Below are positions 37,693 through 47,282 of a stretch of 64,000 nucleotides of DNA, piece after piece. The stretch comes from Magnetofaba australis IT-1 (GTDB lineage: Bacteria > Pseudomonadota > Magnetococcia > Magnetococcales > Magnetococcaceae). The DNA is taken from contig NZ_LVJN01000018.1 in the NCBI RefSeq assembly GCF_002109495.1, positions 62,001-126,000 on the forward strand, in the 5' to 3' direction. The notes below the pieces were generated by a model. The model was not told where the DNA came from and did not search any database. It saw only the letters and a list, made by a program, of their open reading frames with translations. How positions within the stretch are numbered: position 1 is the stretch's first letter; each line of letters begins with the position of its first letter. The position numbers and the translations under genes are program-made.

Positions 37693-38517
37693 TTACAACT
37701 CCGTCAGTAGCGCCTTAGCCATGGCCAGGCGGTGCTTTTTGACGTCATCGCTGCAGCCGCTGGAGGGGGCGCAGCCAGACTCATGCGCCTCCACCCCTTT
37801 GGCGTAGGCGCCGTCGCCGCCATTTTCATAGGAGTCCACCAGGTTGCGTAGCGCCGTAACCAGCGCCGGAACATCCAGCGGGCGATAGCTGCGCACGAAC
37901 TCGCTGAGGAACGCCATGCGCTCCACATTCAGGCGCGGCGCGGCCTGGGCGATGCGCTGCAGCCACGGCAGCAGAATGTTGCGGCGACGCGCCTCATCCC
38001 AGATCGGCAGGCGACCCACGCGGCGCGCGCGTTCACGCGGGCCCTGTTCGGGCTCCAACTCAGAGAGGGTGCGCGCCACCTCCGGATCGATGGGACGGTC
38101 GGCGTTGAGGGCGGAGAGGAAACGCTCCAGCAGCACCTCTGGAATAATGAAGCGCATGCTGCGCTGTCCGAAAATCAGCTCGCAGCTCAACTCCTCTGCG
38201 CGCCAGCGTCCCACCTGGTCGCGCTCCCATTGGGCGTCGATGCCCGCGTCGGGAAGAAACGCTTCGGCCGCTTCGCGCTGGGCGTTGCTGGGGGTGAACA
38301 GCCGCGCCAGCAGATGCTCGACCTCAAAATCCTCCAACGTCTCCAGGCTGCCTTGTTCGATGGCGTCAAACGGATGGTCGGTCTCAAAGCGCGCGCACAG
38401 AAGTCCGCCCATGCGGGTGGTCATATGGCGCGGCTCACCCAGCATTTTGCTGAGGAGTTGCGCAAGGGGTTCCAGATTGGCGTCGGAGGGCGCAAGGGTC
38501 GTCATGGAGTCTCTCAT
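37693..38517 (-). CDS. Unknown 274-residue cytoplasmic protein
   Basis: I do not recognise this family. The product has no signal peptide or membrane span and is rich in Leu, Glu and Arg, with predicted helices throughout. Distinct stretches are MGGLLCARFETDHPFDAIEQGSLETL (split here by sense), RSMRFIIPEVLLERFLSAL and a C-terminal region with two Cys (HESGCAPSSGCSDDVKKH). It lies upstream-adjacent in neither operon: the diguanylate cyclase on the same strand ends 106 bases beyond its start. Codon use matches its neighbours. Confidence 0.7.
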   Translation of the reverse strand: MRDSMTTLAPSDANLEPLAQLLSKMLGEPRHMTTRMGGLLCARFETDHPFDAIEQGSLETLEDFEVEHLLARLFTPSNAQREAAEAFLPDAGIDAQWERDQVGRWRAEELSCELIFGQRSMRFIIPEVLLERFLSALNADRPIDPEVARTLSELEPEQGPRERARRVGRLPIWDEARRRNILLPWLQRIAQAAPRLNVERMAFLSEFVRSYRPLDVPALVTALRNLVDSYENGGDGAYAKGVEAHESGCAPSSGCSDDVKKHRLAMAKALLTEL

Positions 38518-38623
38518 TCCTGCATAATTTGTGATGAATTGCGGCTTATGGGCCGCAAATTATGGAGTCCCTGAGGCGTAATCGGTTCCCGCGACGCTGG
38601 AGAAAGCAGCGAGCTGGATGGGA

Positions 38624-39982
38624 TTAATCGGCCAGCACGTAGCGGTTGCGCCCGCTCTGTTTGGCCTCGTAAAGGGCCTCGTCGGCCTGCTTGAGGCAGC
38701 GGTTGTAGTCGGGATGGCCGCCATGCACCGCGCCGCCAAAGCTGGCGGTGACCACCAGTTGATCGCCGCTGGGCAGCGCAAAGGGGGCGTCGGCCACCTC
38801 TTTGCGGAACGCCTCCGCCAGAGAAGCCAAACGCGCCTTGTTCATATCGCCCAGCAGGATGAGGAACTCTTCGCCGCCAAAGCGGAAGATGTAGTCGTTG
38901 GCGCGCACCCGGCCCAGCAGGCGTTCGGAGAATTGACGCAGCACCGCATCGCCGGCGTCGTGGCCGTGGGTGTCATTGATGGATTTGAAGTGGTCGATGT
39001 CGCACAGCAGGAAGGCGAAGGGGATCTCATGCTTGAGGCTGATGCCCATCTCATGATTGACCACCGTAGCCAGAAAACGCCGGTTGAACACACGGGTGAG
39101 GGGGTCGCGCCCCATCTCCATATCCAGCGCCTCTTCGCGCATCAGGCTAAGGGTCACCTCCAGGCGTTTGCTGGCTTTATCCACCTCCTCCAGGCGGCGC
39201 TCACTGAGCGCCTTGGGGTCGGTGATGCCGTCATGGCCGGAACCCAACAGCGCATCCACGGTTTCGCACTGCGCCAGCAGGCGCTGCACCATATCGCGGT
39301 TGGCGAACAGTAGCGGCGCTTTGTGGAACGCCCACAGGCCAAACTCGGAGCGACGCAAGCTGGAGACGCGGCAGTGATCTTCATCGGCGCGAGCGCGCCA
39401 TAACTCGCCGAACCAGCGCAGCAGCACGCTCTTCATGCGTTCGCACTCCAGCGCCTGCAGGTGGGGTTGCATCTGCAGACGCAGGCTCTGCACGTTGCGC
39501 TCATTGGCCACAGAGTGCGCCACGTAGCTCTCGTTGATCATCGACATGGCGTGATCGAGCACTTCGTTGGCGATCACCACCAGTGAGACCAGCTCCAGTC
39601 GTTCGACCTGGGAATGGGAGAGCAGGGTGCTGATCTCGCGCCGAATGATGCGTACGCCCTCCAGCACTAGGTGCAGGGGGATATTGATGCGGGCGTGGGT
39701 TTGGCCCACTTGGATCAGGGTGGCGAACAGCTGTGTGAGGCTGGTGGCGTCGTGGGTGTGGAACAGGGAGTCCAGCCACTTCTCCAGCGAGGCTTTCAGG
39801 CGTTGCTCCACCATGGCGCTATCGAGGAACAGGTTGGCCTCCTCCCGGTGGGAGAGCGTGTTATAGAATGCTTCAACGATATTCGGGTAGTGGCTGCGCA
39901 GCAGCGCGCCCACCTGAGCGATGCGCGCGCTTTCGTCGCCGAGGTAGATCTGTCCTAATCGCTCTTCGTCAATTTTGGCCAT
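38624..39982 (-). CDS. Globin-coupled diguanylate cyclase (DosC-like)
   Basis: A 452-residue signalling enzyme making cyclic di-GMP. The N-terminal 150 residues resemble the haem globin sensor of DosC: helical, with a candidate proximal His in VGQTHARINIPLHLVLEGVR. A middle helical region follows, then a GGDEF domain with DPLTRVFNRRFL, DIDHFKSINDTHGHDAGD and the active motif RFGGEEF. The inhibitory RxxD site is present (RAND, five residues before GGEEF). Length matches E. coli DosC (about 460). Oxygen sensing is likely but rests on the globin call. Confidence 0.85.
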   Translation of the reverse strand: MAKIDEERLGQIYLGDESARIAQVGALLRSHYPNIVEAFYNTLSHREEANLFLDSAMVEQRLKASLEKWLDSLFHTHDATSLTQLFATLIQVGQTHARINIPLHLVLEGVRIIRREISTLLSHSQVERLELVSLVVIANEVLDHAMSMINESYVAHSVANERNVQSLRLQMQPHLQALECERMKSVLLRWFGELWRARADEDHCRVSSLRRSEFGLWAFHKAPLLFANRDMVQRLLAQCETVDALLGSGHDGITDPKALSERRLEEVDKASKRLEVTLSLMREEALDMEMGRDPLTRVFNRRFLATVVNHEMGISLKHEIPFAFLLCDIDHFKSINDTHGHDAGDAVLRQFSERLLGRVRANDYIFRFGGEEFLILLGDMNKARLASLAEAFRKEVADAPFALPSGDQLVVTASFGGAVHGGHPDYNRCLKQADEALYEAKQSGRNRYVLAD

Positions 39983-40500
<518 letters not shown>

Positions 40501-40528
40501 TTCCTGGCTAAAGTTTTTGAGCTTGACG

Positions 40529-40563
40529 ATCCGCCCGGGCCATTGGCCCGGGCGGATTTTTTT
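40529..40563 (+). terminator. Terminator after cold-shock gene
   Basis: Stem atccgcccgggcc / ggcccgggcggat with loop att and seven T. It lies between the convergent cold-shock gene and pgi. Confidence 0.95.
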
Positions 40564-40573
40564 GCGCCTGCGT

Positions 40574-42250
40574 TTACTCGGCGGTGCGGCCGCGCAGGGT
40601 TTTGCAGTGGTTGATCAAGCCGTTGGTGGAGCAGTCGTGTGCGGCCACGGCGCCGGGGGCGGTGAGTTCCGGCAGAATCTTTTTCGCCAGTTGCTTGCCC
40701 AGCTCCACGCCCCACTGGTCGTAGCTGTTGACTCCCCAGATCACCCCTTGGGCGTGAATAACGTGTTCATACAGCGCGATGAGCATTCCCAGCGCGCGCG
40801 GATCCAGTCGTTCGATCACCAGCGTATTGGAGGGGCGGTTGCCGGGGAAGACTTTGTGCGGGACCAACGCTTCCAGCGCTTCGCCCTCCAGACCCTGGGC
40901 GACCAGTTCGCCGCGCGCCTCCTCAGCGGTCTTGCCGCGCATCAGCGCTTCGGCCTGGGCCAGCACGTTGGAGAGCAGAATGTCGTGATGTTCGCCGCTC
41001 TCGTTATGGCTCTGGGCGATGGCGATGAAGTCGGCGGGAATGGTCTCCGGCCCCTGGTGCAGCAGTTGATAGAAGGAGTGCTGACCATTGGTGCCAGGCT
41101 CGCCGAACAGCAGCGGGCCGGTGGCGTAATCCACGGGCATGCCGTCCAGGGTGACCGACTTGCCGTTGGACTCCATATCCGCCTGTTGCAGGTAGGCGGG
41201 CAGGCGATGCAGGTATTGATCATACGGCAGCACCGCCAACGCGCGGGCGCCAAGGAAGTTTTGGTTCCAGATCCCCACCAGCGCTTTGAGCACGGGAAGA
41301 TTCTCCTCCAGCGGCTCGGTGCGATAGTGCTCGTCCATATCGTGGGCGCCATCCAGCAGCGTTTCAAAGTTTTCAAAGCCGATGGCCACGGCGATGGAGA
41401 GGCCGATGGCCGACCACAGGCTGTAGCGTCCGCCGACCCAATCCCAGAACGGGAACATATTCTCCAGGTCGATGCCGAATTGACTCACCGCGTCGGCATT
41501 GGTGGAGAGGGCGGCGAAGTGCAGGCTCACCGCCTGTTCGCCCAGCTCCTCCACCAGCCAGGCGCGGGCGGTGTGGGCGTTGGTCAGCGTCTCCTGGGTG
41601 GTGAAAGTTTTGGAGGCGACCAGGAATAGAGTCGTGGCCGGATCCAGATTCTTCAGTGTCTCGGTGATATGCGTGGCGTCCACATTGGAGACAAAGTGCA
41701 CCGCCGGGCCTTTGCCCGCGAAGGGTTTGAGCGCCTCGCACACCATCACCGGGCCCAGGTCCGAGCCGCCGATGCCGATGTTGACCACATCGCGAATGGG
41801 GGTGCCGTTGGCGCCAGTCCAGTCGCCGGAGCGCACCGCGTCAGAGAAGCGGCGCATGCGCTCCAGCACGGCGCGCACTTCGGGCATCACATCCTTGCCT
41901 TTGACCATCACCGGACGATCGGAGCGATTGCGCAGGGCGGTGTGCAGCACGGCGCGCCCTTCGGTTACATTGATGTGCTCGCCGTTGAACATGGCGGCGC
42001 GCGCCGCATCCAAACCGCGCGCCCGCGCCAGGCCCACCAGCAGATGCAGCGTTTCGCGGGTTATGCGGTTTTTGGAGAAGTCCAATAGCATGGGGCCGTG
42101 GCGGCGACTGAAGAAGCCGAATCGCTGCGGATCCTCCTCAAACAGGGTGCGCATATGCACGTCGGCCAACGTCTGTGCATGCCGCTGCAGCGCGCTCCAC
42201 GTGGGGCATTGCGAAGCCAGTGGCGCTATGGGGTGTGTCTGCTCACTCAT
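40574..42250 (-). CDS. pgi: Glucose-6-phosphate isomerase
   Basis: Interconverts glucose-6-phosphate and fructose-6-phosphate. The 558-residue product has [49 protein letters not shown] and the C-terminal [15 protein letters not shown], all family signatures. The ATG at 42250 ([13 protein letters not shown]) is taken as start; a longer in-frame form would run 48 codons further, without homology I recognise. Confidence 0.96.
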   Translation of the reverse strand: MSEQTHPIAPLASQCPTWSALQRHAQTLADVHMRTLFEEDPQRFGFFSRRHGPMLLDFSKNRITRETLHLLVGLARARGLDAARAAMFNGEHINVTEGRAVLHTALRNRSDRPVMVKGKDVMPEVRAVLERMRRFSDAVRSGDWTGANGTPIRDVVNIGIGGSDLGPVMVCEALKPFAGKGPAVHFVSNVDATHITETLKNLDPATTLFLVASKTFTTQETLTNAHTARAWLVEELGEQAVSLHFAALSTNADAVSQFGIDLENMFPFWDWVGGRYSLWSAIGLSIAVAIGFENFETLLDGAHDMDEHYRTEPLEENLPVLKALVGIWNQNFLGARALAVLPYDQYLHRLPAYLQQADMESNGKSVTLDGMPVDYATGPLLFGEPGTNGQHSFYQLLHQGPETIPADFIAIAQSHNESGEHHDILLSNVLAQAEALMRGKTAEEARGELVAQGLEGEALEALVPHKVFPGNRPSNTLVIERLDPRALGMLIALYEHVIHAQGVIWGVNSYDQWGVELGKQLAKKILPELTAPGAVAAHDCSTNGLINHCKTLRGRTAE

Positions 42251-42418
42251 CAATCGTCTCGCTTGTGGGCGGTGGGAGGAGGCGTTTTGCGGCGCGAAAT
42301 CTCCATGGCGTCCGCATCGGGGATGATGGTAGGCTAACACAACTCGGAACGCCATCCCCTTTCCGGGTTGTGCCTGTGGGTATCCACTTTCCATTCATTC
42401 ATTATCAGGACGTCAATC

Positions 42419-42895
42419 ATGGTCAACGTGACGCTGGTGCAGCGCGCCAAGTTTTTTGAGGGCCTGTCGGAGACGGAGTGTCGCCAAATCGCCGAGTTCT
42501 GCGAGATCAAGGATTACGCCGACGGCGAGCGGGTGTTAGAGGAGAATGGTGGGGCCAAGCGGCTGGATCTGCGCCTGATTATCAGTGGCGAAGTGGCGGT
42601 GGGCAAAAAAGCGCTGCCGACCCCGGGGGCCAGTGAAGTGGGTATCTCCGCCATCGGCTCCGAGCTGTATGGCGAGATCTCCTGGCTGCTCAGCACCAAG
42701 CCCTCCGCCGGCCTGGTGAGCAAAGGACGCAGTCGGTTTTTGATCGTCGATGGTGAGAAATTCTACTCCTTTTGCGCTGAGAACCCCCAGTTGGGCTTTA
42801 TGCTCATGGAACGGATCGCTTCGGTGCTGGCCAAGCGCACCTGCAATCTGACCGAGCAGTTGGTGACCAAAGACGCCTTCTCCTTCTCGTTCTAA
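42419..42895 (+). CDS. Cyclic-nucleotide-binding-domain protein
   Basis: A 158-residue stand-alone CRP-type cNMP-binding fold with no DNA-binding domain: VQRAKFFEGLSETECRQIAEFCEIKDYADGE, split by the beta-roll ISGEVAVGK and GSELYGEISWLL in the phosphate-binding cassette position. The cassette lacks the normal R-S-A/T after the Gly-Glu, so nucleotide binding is doubtful. AGGA lies about nine bases before the ATG at 42419. It is probably a sensor or protein-interaction module. Confidence 0.75.
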   Translation: MVNVTLVQRAKFFEGLSETECRQIAEFCEIKDYADGERVLEENGGAKRLDLRLIISGEVAVGKKALPTPGASEVGISAIGSELYGEISWLLSTKPSAGLVSKGRSRFLIVDGEKFYSFCAENPQLGFMLMERIASVLAKRTCNLTEQLVTKDAFSFSF

Positions 42896-42974
42896 GAGCG
42901 CCAAGGGCGTCAAAAGCCACGCCGCGCCTTGCGTCATCGCGCTTTATCAATCAATAATATTTTAAATACAAAAT

Positions 42975-43005
42975 GTCGCCGCGCCCTGTGTCGGGGCGCG
43001 GCGAC
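42975..43005 (+). promoter_or_regulatory. 12-bp GC hairpin at the rquA translation start
   Basis: Perfect inverted repeat gtcgccgcgccc (42975-42986) / gggcgcggcgac (42994-43005). The AAGG ribosome-binding site of rquA (43006-43009) follows at once, and there is no T-run. It could end the upstream gene or control rquA translation. Confidence 0.55.
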
Positions 43006-43016
43006 AAGGCGCTACC

Positions 43017-43826
43017 ATGCGCGGTCTGATAGGCCGCCACGGGTTGAAAATTGGGTGTCTCATGCAAAAAGGGCAGGTCTCCGCACGTCTCTCCGCTTCC
43101 GCCCCCGCCGCGTCCCGCTCCTCGGACTCCGCCTCTTCATCTGGGCCTAAAGAGTTGCCGATTCCGGACTATCTGCAAGAGACCTACTGGTGGGCCTACG
43201 TCGATCCGCGCGCCGTCACGTTCTTTGAACGTCAGTGGTTGGTCAATCTGATCCTGTGGGGCAACTTCACCCGTTTGCGCGATCTGGCGCTGGCGGTGAT
43301 GGCGCCGCACATGGATGGCCGCAGCCTGCAGATCGCCTGCGTGTATGGCGATTTTACCCAACGTTTGCTGGCGATGCTGCCCGACTCCGGCGCGCTGGAC
43401 GTGATCGATGTGGCGCCGGTGCAGTTGCGCAATTTGCGGCAGAAGCTGGGCGCGACCCCGGAGAATCTGACCATCCGTCAGCAGGACTCCACCCAGTTGG
43501 GTTACGCCGATGGGGTGATGGACAATACGCTGCTGTTCTTCCTGCTGCATGAGCAGCCGGAGGCGACGCGCAAGCAGACCATCGCCGAGGCGCTGCGGGT
43601 GACTAAGCCGGGTGGGCGCGTGGTGTTTGTGGACTATCATCTGCCGCGCCCTTGGCATCCGTTGCGCTACTTTATGCGTCCGCTGCTGGCGTGGCTGGAG
43701 CCGTTTGCGCTGGATATGTGGCGCCATGAGATCGTCGACTGGATCCCGGCGGATCTGCAACCGGCGCGCGTGACCAAACAAACCTTCTTTGGCGGCCTGT
43801 ATCAACTGGTCGTGTGCGAGCGGTGA
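43017..43826 (+). CDS. rquA: Rhodoquinone biosynthesis methyltransferase-like protein RquA
   Basis: Class I methyltransferase-fold protein needed to convert ubiquinone to rhodoquinone, the low-potential carrier used in fumarate respiration. The 269-residue product shows patterns I associate with RquA: YLQETYWWAYVDPRAV, FFERQWLVNLILWGNF, the altered SAM motif IACVYGDFTQRLL (Val-Tyr in place of the usual acidic Gly-rich end) and LTKQTFFGGLYQ-like C-terminus. The ATG at 43017 has AAGG seven bases upstream; 43062 is an alternative. A histone-deacetylase-family gene starts three bases after its stop. ubiG lies 3.5 kb away. Confidence 0.87.
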   Translation: MRGLIGRHGLKIGCLMQKGQVSARLSASAPAASRSSDSASSSGPKELPIPDYLQETYWWAYVDPRAVTFFERQWLVNLILWGNFTRLRDLALAVMAPHMDGRSLQIACVYGDFTQRLLAMLPDSGALDVIDVAPVQLRNLRQKLGATPENLTIRQQDSTQLGYADGVMDNTLLFFLLHEQPEATRKQTIAEALRVTKPGGRVVFVDYHLPRPWHPLRYFMRPLLAWLEPFALDMWRHEIVDWIPADLQPARVTKQTFFGGLYQLVVCER

Positions 43827-43829
43827 GCC

Positions 43830-44795
43830 ATGAGTCAGGTCGGCGTCTATCACGGTGAGGAGTTGGCGCGCTACGGGTTCGGCGATGACCACCCGTTCAG
43901 CAACAAGCGTCAGGACTACTTCTGGGACGAGGCGCAGCGTTTGACGCTGTCGCTGTTTGTTTCGCACCTGGACCCGGTGATGGCCTCGGAAGCGCAGCTC
44001 AACGCCTTCCATTCGCCCGACTATGTGCGCAAAGTGCGCGATCTCTCCGTCAGCGGCGAAGGCTTTCTGGATCGCGGCGACACTCCGGCCTATGCCGGGG
44101 TGTATGAGGCGGCGGCGCACGTGTGCGGCTCCGCCATTGAGGCCGCCGACCGCATCATGAAGGCGGAATTACGGCGCATCTTTATCCCCATCGCCGGGCT
44201 ACACCACGCCCACCCCCACACCGCCAGCGGCTTCTGTGTGTTCAACGACGCCGGGGTGGTGATTGAACATCTGCGCGCCGCGCACGGGGTGACGCGGGTG
44301 GCCTATGTGGATATCGACGCCCACCATGGCGACGGCGTGTTCTACGCCTATGAGAGCGACCCCGAGGTGATCTTCGCCGATCTGCACGAAGATGGCCGTT
44401 TCATCTTCCCGGGCACCGGCCACGCCGATGAGACCGGCAAGGGGGAGGCCGAGGGGCGTAAACTGAACATCCCGCTGCCGCCCCACGCCGATGACAACGC
44501 TTTCTTCGAGGCGTGGCCGCAAGTGGAGGCGATGCTGCGCGAGTACAAGCCCGAGTTCATCCTGTTCCAGACCGGCGCCGACTGCATCGCCGATGATCCC
44601 ATCACCCGCCTGAACTTCTCGGTCTCGCCCCACGCCTACAGCGCCCGACGCATTTGTGAGATCGCCGAAGAGTTGGGCCATGGCCGCGTACTGGGGTTGG
44701 GTGGCGGCGGCTACAATCCGCGCAATATCGCCCAGGGCTGGTGTGCGGTGCTGCGCGCCTTCATCGAGACCCCCATGACGGCGCTGGGCGAGTAG
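43830..44795 (+). CDS. Histone deacetylase / acetoin-utilisation family hydrolase
   Basis: Zinc-dependent deacetylase of 321 residues in the HDAC/AcuC/polyamine-deacetylase superfamily. The active-site pattern is intact: GLHHAHPHTASGFCVFNDAG with the His pair, the zinc ligands in VDIDAHHGDGV, and a third Asp in QTGADCIADDPI; LGLGGGGYNPRNIAQGW closes the site. Substrates in bacteria include acetyl-lysine, acetyl-CoA synthetase and acetylpolyamines; none can be chosen here. It is almost certainly cotranscribed with rquA. Confidence 0.92.
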   Translation: MSQVGVYHGEELARYGFGDDHPFSNKRQDYFWDEAQRLTLSLFVSHLDPVMASEAQLNAFHSPDYVRKVRDLSVSGEGFLDRGDTPAYAGVYEAAAHVCGSAIEAADRIMKAELRRIFIPIAGLHHAHPHTASGFCVFNDAGVVIEHLRAAHGVTRVAYVDIDAHHGDGVFYAYESDPEVIFADLHEDGRFIFPGTGHADETGKGEAEGRKLNIPLPPHADDNAFFEAWPQVEAMLREYKPEFILFQTGADCIADDPITRLNFSVSPHAYSARRICEIAEELGHGRVLGLGGGGYNPRNIAQGWCAVLRAFIETPMTALGE

Positions 44796-44934
44796 GCCCG
44801 CCCACTCTGTGACGGCCTGATTGCGTACAATCCTTCCCTCCTGCGTGCTTTTCGCCTAATATCAGCCTTCCCTGATAAACGTGTTGCGTGCGCGACCGCG
44901 TGTTGCGGCGTGGATTTGTGGAGTGGATGCGCCA

Positions 44935-45756
44935 ATGAGAGAGATGTTGGTGGAGAAGGCGGATATCCCTGCTGGAACCGTCTATTTGGTGGGCGCAGGC
45001 CCGGGTAATCCGGACCTGCTGACGGTTGGCGCGCTGCGCGCCATCCTGGCGGCGGATGCGCTGGTGTATGACGCCCTGGTCTCCGACGAGATTTTGGAGA
45101 TGGCGCCCGCCTCGTGTGAGCGCCATTTTGTCGGCAAGCGCGGCGGCAAACCCTCCACCCCGCAGGATGAGATCAACGATCTGTTGGTGCGCTTGGCCAA
45201 AGAGGGCAAACGGGTGGTGCGCCTGAAGGGTGGCGATCCGTTTGTGTTTGGCCGCGGTGGTGAAGAGGCGCTACGGCTGGTGAGCGAAGGGGTGCCGTTC
45301 CGCGTGGCCCCGGGCATTACCGCCGGGGTGGCGGGGCCGGCCTATGCGGGCATTCCCATCACCCATCGCGGCGTCAACGCCAATGTGGCGTTTCTCACCG
45401 GCCATGAGGATCCCCATCGCACCCAGGGCAACTCCATCCCCTCTACGGTGGATTGGGAGGCGGTGGGCGGCGCGTTCCCGGTGATCGTGCTGTATATGGC
45501 GATCAAGAATTTCGGCGTCATTTCGCAACGTTTGATCGCGGGCGGGCGCTCGCCGGAGACCCCGGTGGCGGTGATCCGCTGGGCCACTCGCGCCAATCAG
45601 CAGACTCTGCTCACCACCCTGGAGAACGCGCCCAAGCAGATCGCCCAGTGCGATCTGCGTCCGCCCGCCATCATCGTCATTGGCGAAGTGGCGCGCATGC
45701 GTCAGGAGTTGGCGTGGTTCGATGACAAGAGCATTCAGTGCGCGTTGGAAGAGTAA
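44935..45756 (+). CDS. cobA: Uroporphyrinogen-III C-methyltransferase
   Basis: Makes precorrin-2 from uroporphyrinogen III, the branch point to sirohaem and cobalamin. The 273-residue product has VYLVGAGPGNPDLLT, ALVYDALVSDEIL, VRLKGGDPFVFGRGGEE and VAPGITAGVAGPAYAGIPITHRG (split by sense), all SUMT signatures, and no CysG N-terminal domain. The ATG at 44935 has GGAG 11 bases upstream. I found no cobalamin riboswitch before it. Confidence 0.94.
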   Translation: MREMLVEKADIPAGTVYLVGAGPGNPDLLTVGALRAILAADALVYDALVSDEILEMAPASCERHFVGKRGGKPSTPQDEINDLLVRLAKEGKRVVRLKGGDPFVFGRGGEEALRLVSEGVPFRVAPGITAGVAGPAYAGIPITHRGVNANVAFLTGHEDPHRTQGNSIPSTVDWEAVGGAFPVIVLYMAIKNFGVISQRLIAGGRSPETPVAVIRWATRANQQTLLTTLENAPKQIAQCDLRPPAIIVIGEVARMRQELAWFDDKSIQCALEE

Positions 45757-45792
45757 CGCTCTGATGGCTGCGTCATATGCGGTATGAAAAAG

Positions 45793-45830
45793 AAAACGCC
45801 CGCTCGGCTGGGGCCGAACGGGCGTTTTTC
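45793..45830. terminator. Bidirectional terminator between cobA and amiC
   Basis: Hairpin with cgcccg/cgggcg and tcggc/gccga arms, A-run before and ttttt after, so it serves both converging genes. Confidence 0.9.
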
Positions 45831-45846
45831 TGTATTGAGATGGCGA

Positions 45847-47088
45847 TTACGCCAAGTAGCGGGAAGACTCGACAAAGCGGTTGGCGCCTTTAAACAGTTG
45901 TGACGCGATGGCGTGCTGATAGGAGCGTTTGCGCAGCATCCACTCCTCACGCGGGTTGGAGAGGAACGCCATCTCCACCAGCACCGAGGGGATGTCTGGC
46001 GCTTTGAGCACCGCAAAGCCCGCCTGTTTGACGTTCTTGTAGTGCAGCTTGCCGCCGGGCACCTGTTTGAGCGAGCTGAGCAGATTCTGCCCCAGGGAGA
46101 GGCCGCGATTGATGCTGTCGCGCTGGCTCAGATCCATGAGAATGCCCGCCACTTCGCGGTCCACCACCTTGTCGAGGCTGACGCCGCCGATGAGGTCGGC
46201 GTCGTTCTCGCGCTCTTCCAGGTAGCGAATGGCGCGGTCCGGCGAGGGTTTGCCCTTCTCGGAGAGGGCGTAGACCGACATGCCGCGGGCGCTGCGCAGA
46301 CGGAAGGCGTCGGCGTGCAGGCTGATGAATAGGTCGGCGTCATGGGAGCGGGCGATGGAGACCCGATTCTTCAGCGACACGTAGTAGTCGCCGGTGCGGG
46401 TCAGGTGCGCTTCCATCCCCTTTTGACCATTGATCAGGTCCGCCAAGCGACGGGAGACCGAGAGGGCGACATCCTTCTCTCTGGTGCCCTGTTTGCCCAC
46501 GGCGCCGGGATCTTCGCCGCCATGGCCGGGATCGATCACCACCACGCTCTTGCCGCGGTTGGGTTTCTTGCTCCCAATGGGACGCTCCGGCGTCTGCCGC
46601 GCCACGGCGACGTCCAACGACTCCTTGCGGAACAGATCCACCACCAGGCGCGGCCCCTTGTTGCCCGAGGCGGGCAGCACAAACGAGCGCGGGCGCACGC
46701 TTTGATTGAGTTCGAACACCGCCCGCGTCACCCCGGCTTTGGGGATGCCGGTGCGGAACGCTTTGACCACCGGATCGCTGATGCGCAGCACGGAGTTGCC
46801 GTGGGCCAGTTTGGCGTTGCGGATATCCAGCACCACGCGATCCGGATTTTTCAGCCGGAACAGCGTGTGTTTGACCGGTTTTTCCAGGTCGAACACAATG
46901 CGTGAATGGTCTGGCGCGGTCCACATGCGAATATCGGTGATGCGGTTGGGTCGCGGTTTGGCCTCAGCCATGCGCGCTGGCACGATCAATCCGCTGGCGG
47001 TCATCGCCATGGCGCCCAATAGCAGGCGGCGGCTGATCGGTTGCATGTGGCCCTGAGGGTCAAAATTGTCCAGTTGGTCGAAGTCCAT
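45847..47088 (-). CDS. amiC: N-acetylmuramoyl-L-alanine amidase, AmiC type, Tat-exported
   Basis: Splits septal peptidoglycan by removing stem peptides from MurNAc. The product (413 residues from 47088) has a twin-arginine signal (ISRRLLLGAMAMTASGLIV), an AMIN domain (about residues 45-150) for septal targeting, and a zinc Amidase_3 domain with VVVIDPGHGGEDPG, SLHADAF and SVLVEMAFLSN. The start may instead be 47046 (MQPISRRLLLG), which has AGGG just before it; both give a usable Tat signal. The frame extends upstream but without homology. Confidence 0.92.
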   Translation of the reverse strand: MDFDQLDNFDPQGHMQPISRRLLLGAMAMTASGLIVPARMAEAKPRPNRITDIRMWTAPDHSRIVFDLEKPVKHTLFRLKNPDRVVLDIRNAKLAHGNSVLRISDPVVKAFRTGIPKAGVTRAVFELNQSVRPRSFVLPASGNKGPRLVVDLFRKESLDVAVARQTPERPIGSKKPNRGKSVVVIDPGHGGEDPGAVGKQGTREKDVALSVSRRLADLINGQKGMEAHLTRTGDYYVSLKNRVSIARSHDADLFISLHADAFRLRSARGMSVYALSEKGKPSPDRAIRYLEERENDADLIGGVSLDKVVDREVAGILMDLSQRDSINRGLSLGQNLLSSLKQVPGGKLHYKNVKQAGFAVLKAPDIPSVLVEMAFLSNPREEWMLRKRSYQHAIASQLFKGANRFVESSRYLA

Positions 47089-47282
47089 GGCTGCTCGGAT
47101 CGCTGGATTCTGTGATATGAACCGTGTTCTCCACTGACCATCGGCGCTATAGTGAGCCGGGTCATTGCGGGGGCGCATCGTCAAAAATTCGATGATGTGC
47201 TCGCGCTTTGCCTGGAAATGAGCAAGAGCCGTGCCGGGGATCGTTTCGTTTACCAATCGAATGCATGAAGTGAGGGGCGCCC

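Noticed and set aside
44796-44934. Cobalamin riboswitch before cobA
   Set aside because: The leader is short and I cannot find the B12-box pattern or its long paired structure.
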